Source: an uncultured Oscillospiraceae bacterium
GTDB taxonomy: Bacteria; Bacillota; Clostridia; Oscillospirales; Acutalibacteraceae
Assembly (NCBI GenBank): GCA_900546785.1
Contig: URED01000016.1
Location: 1-44,980 of the forward strand
Reading direction: 5' to 3'
DNA: 44,980 bases
Shown one piece after another: positions 42,976-44,980 of this stretch (positions within the stretch are counted from its first letter, which is position 1; each line of letters starts with the position of its first letter). The notes under the pieces are model-generated. The model ran no database searches. It was not told the DNA's origin and worked only from the letters and a program-made list of their open reading frames with translations. The position numbers and the translations under genes were made by a program.

Positions 42976-44980
42976 ATGCAAAAGATATTAAAACTCAAAC
43001 CAAAAAAGCTTTTGTGCGTATTTCTTGCGGCGCTTATGGCATTAACTGCTATTATGCCGGCTCTCGGCGCATATGCCGCAGTAGAAAAATGCACGCTGAA
43101 CATTCGCACGAGTTCCAAGTACAAATACATGAACAACTGGGCATATCCAAACGCCCGTAACGGAATTCACCTTGCCACTGTTGCCTCGGGTTCGCATAAG
43201 GGCGAGATCGTGTACTGTATTGAGTTTGGCAAGGATATGGGAGAAACAGGTCAGGAAGAAACCATCTATGATATTGAAGATGTGCCAGCGTGGCAGGATA
43301 TGAATTCCACACAACAGCGTGGAATAACTTACGCAACGATCTACGGCTACCCGAATTTCAATTACGGCGTATCCAACGAGGCCGCGCAGGTCGCTACACA
43401 GTTTGTTGTTTGGGAGTATTCACAAGGATACCGTACCTCAGCGGACGGAAATGATCCCACAGCGGGACTGAACGGCACAAGTTCAAAAATTGAAAATGCC
43501 ATAGAAGCGGCAGGATTTGATGTCCGCCAGCAGTACTACAAATCCGGCGTAGTTCCATATGACGATGTCATGACGGCATACAAGGGTATCCTTAACGGAA
43601 TTAAGACGCACAGAACCGTACCGAGTTTCAGAAATGATACGCTCGAACTGACTTGGAACAACAGCAACAACCGCTACGAGGCAAAAGTTACCGATTCCAA
43701 CGGTGTACTTTCAAGTTTTGCCGTAACTTCAAGCAATTCAAACTTAAAGTTTTCCAAATCCGGCAATACGCTTACTGTCTATTCAACGGCAGTTATCAAT
43801 TCCGCAGCAACAGTCACGATGACCAAGACCTGCACAACGGTTGGCGCTGACATCGGTTTTGTTCCCGAAAATACTACGGACAATCAGTCACTTGTAGGTA
43901 GATTAACAGACCCGGTTACCGCATCATTCAAAGTCAAAACCGCCACAGGTAACGCAAGGATCGTAAAGACATCCGAGGACGATAATGTTGGTAACATTAA
44001 GTTTACGCTTGAAGGCAACGGGCTGACTTACACAGGTGTCACGGACAGCAAGGGCGTATTCCTTAAATCCAACATTCCTGCCGGAACTTACACCGTTACG
44101 GAAGAATCCATTGACAAATATGTGCCGCAAAAGTCTCAGACGGTTACTGTCAGAGGCGGTGAAACCACGACCGTGAACTTTGATAATATCCTCAAAAAGT
44201 TCAGAGTTAAGGTAGTAAAGACCGATATTGAGAAAGGTGAAGCGCAGGGTGACGCTTCCCTTGCAGGAGCAACCTATGGTCTGTACAAGGGCGATGAGCT
44301 GATCGCTAAGTATACCACCGATTCCAACGCATCGTTCACCACAGACTATTATGTATGCGACACGGACTGGACGCTGAAAGAACTCGAATCAAGCGAGGGC
44401 TATCTGATAAATGGCACAGTGTATAAAGTCGGTGCTGACCCGAAGTTATACACTGTCGAATTCAACACCACAGAAAACAATGTGACCGAGGAAGTCATCA
44501 AAGGTAACATTGCGATTATCAAGCACACCGATGACGGATCGACGCAGATCGAAACGCCCGAAAAAGGCGCTGAATTCCAGATTTATCTCAAATCCGCAGA
44601 CTCGTTCGTGAACGCAGATGAGGACGAAAGAGATACCATTGTCTGTGATGAGGACGGCTTCGCAAGTTCAAAACTGCTGCCATACGGCGTATATACCGTG
44701 CACCAGACCAAAGGCTGGGACGGCAGAGAGATGATCAAGGACTTTGATGTGTTTATCAACTCAGATGGCAAGACATACAAGTTTCTAATCAACAACTCTA
44801 ACTTTGAAAGTTATGTAAAGGTAATCAAACTCGACGCCGAAACGGGAAAACAGATCTCCTACGCAGGGGCGGGCTTTGAGATCTATGACAGCGAAGGTCA
44901 CCGCATTTCAATGCAGTTCACCTACCCCGAAGTTACGGAGATCCACACCTTTTATACAAATTCAGAAGGTTACCTCATAA
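42976..44980 (+). CDS. thioester-domain adhesin with Cna-B/SpaA repeats (partial, runs off the right edge)
   Basis: ATG 42976 follows ACAGGAGGA, and the frame stays open for 668 codons to the window edge. A signal peptide (about 1-35, cleaved near AYA-AVEK) precedes a thioester domain: Cys81 in VYCIEFG and Gln142 in VATQFVVWEY are the expected thioester pair that lets such adhesins bind host proteins covalently. A beta domain follows (about 215-320), then Cna-B/SpaA-like repeats at about 326-405, 408-510 and 510-607, and a fourth from 612. Repeats 1 and 2 keep the isopeptide Lys (IVKTSED, VVKTD) and Glu (TVTEES, LKELESSEGY); repeat 3 has Gln in YTVHQTKGW. The C-terminal sortase motif must lie beyond the window. 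No sortase gene is seen here. Confidence 0.9.
   Translation, partial: MQKILKLKPKKLLCVFLAALMALTAIMPALGAYAAVEKCTLNIRTSSKYKYMNNWAYPNARNGIHLATVASGSHKGEIVYCIEFGKDMGETGQEETIYDIEDVPAWQDMNSTQQRGITYATIYGYPNFNYGVSNEAAQVATQFVVWEYSQGYRTSADGNDPTAGLNGTSSKIENAIEAAGFDVRQQYYKSGVVPYDDVMTAYKGILNGIKTHRTVPSFRNDTLELTWNNSNNRYEAKVTDSNGVLSSFAVTSSNSNLKFSKSGNTLTVYSTAVINSAATVTMTKTCTTVGADIGFVPENTTDNQSLVGRLTDPVTASFKVKTATGNARIVKTSEDDNVGNIKFTLEGNGLTYTGVTDSKGVFLKSNIPAGTYTVTEESIDKYVPQKSQTVTVRGGETTTVNFDNILKKFRVKVVKTDIEKGEAQGDASLAGATYGLYKGDELIAKYTTDSNASFTTDYYVCDTDWTLKELESSEGYLINGTVYKVGADPKLYTVEFNTTENNVTEEVIKGNIAIIKHTDDGSTQIETPEKGAEFQIYLKSADSFVNADEDERDTIVCDEDGFASSKLLPYGVYTVHQTKGWDGREMIKDFDVFINSDGKTYKFLINNSNFESYVKVIKLDAETGKQISYAGAGFEIYDSEGHRISMQFTYPEVTEIHTFYTNSEGYLI

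Noticed and set aside
1..44980. CRISPR arrays, tRNA or rRNA genes, insertion sequences.
   Set aside because: I found no regularly spaced repeats, tRNA cloverleaf consensus (GTTCRANYC with matching stems), rRNA sequence or transposase genes on reading both strands by eye.

Overview
The window looks like a chromosome segment of a low-to-moderate GC Gram-positive anaerobe of the class Clostridia, most likely a gut Oscillospirales/Ruminococcaceae-type bacterium. The reasons are Firmicutes gene orders (infC-rpmI-rplT; dprA-topA-trmFO; rnc-smc-ftsY; yhbY-nadD-yqeK-rsfS), a MurT/GatD lipid II amidation pair, strong AAGGAGG ribosome binding sites, and a Gram-positive style integrative element at the right end. 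Species cannot be named from the sequence alone.

Layout. (1) 85-5059: one operon with a clear sigma-A promoter and a terminator, encoding two diverged SCP2-like lipid-binding proteins that bracket a class III aminotransferase and a split transketolase. This combination is the least explained metabolic unit here. (2) 5097-5606: a lone GNAT acetyltransferase on the minus strand. (3) 5728-9693: pyk-mltG-thyA-folA. (4) 9701-11090: infC-rpmI-rplT with its own consensus promoter, a structured leader and an apparent AUC start codon for IF3. (5) 11278-28784: fifteen tightly packed or overlapping housekeeping genes (RNA methyltransferase, dprA, topA, trmFO, plsX, rnc, an Elp3-like radical SAM protein, smc, ftsY, rdgB, yhbY, nadD, yqeK, rsfS, leuS), with no internal terminator that I can see. 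(6) 28792-34360: a terminator hairpin followed at once by an overlapping glycosidase trio (GH38 alpha-mannosidase, GH29 alpha-L-fucosidase, membrane-anchored GH16). (7) 34396-36025: minus-strand inositol-monophosphatase-like gene and a YtqA/YhcC-type radical SAM gene. (8) 36084-38110: murT-gatD. (9) 38132-40089: rpsB-tsf with promoter, structured leader and a strong terminator.

(10) 40090-44980 is accessory DNA, probably the left end of an integrative conjugative element inserted just beyond tsf. It holds phased TGRGGC repeats, a terminator-like hairpin with a GAAA loop, parA, a parB with a 27-bp palindrome inside its coding sequence, a Thr/Lys/Gln-rich lipoprotein gene, and a large thioester-domain/Cna-B adhesin that runs off the right edge.

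How the parts work together: region 5 is replication, RNA-processing, translation and cell-envelope housekeeping. Region 6 would trim mannosylated or fucosylated glycans. The region 10 genes would maintain the element and display a covalently anchoring surface protein on its host. The best candidates for something new are the SCP2/aminotransferase/transketolase operon and the set of cis-acting structures at the left end of the mobile element.
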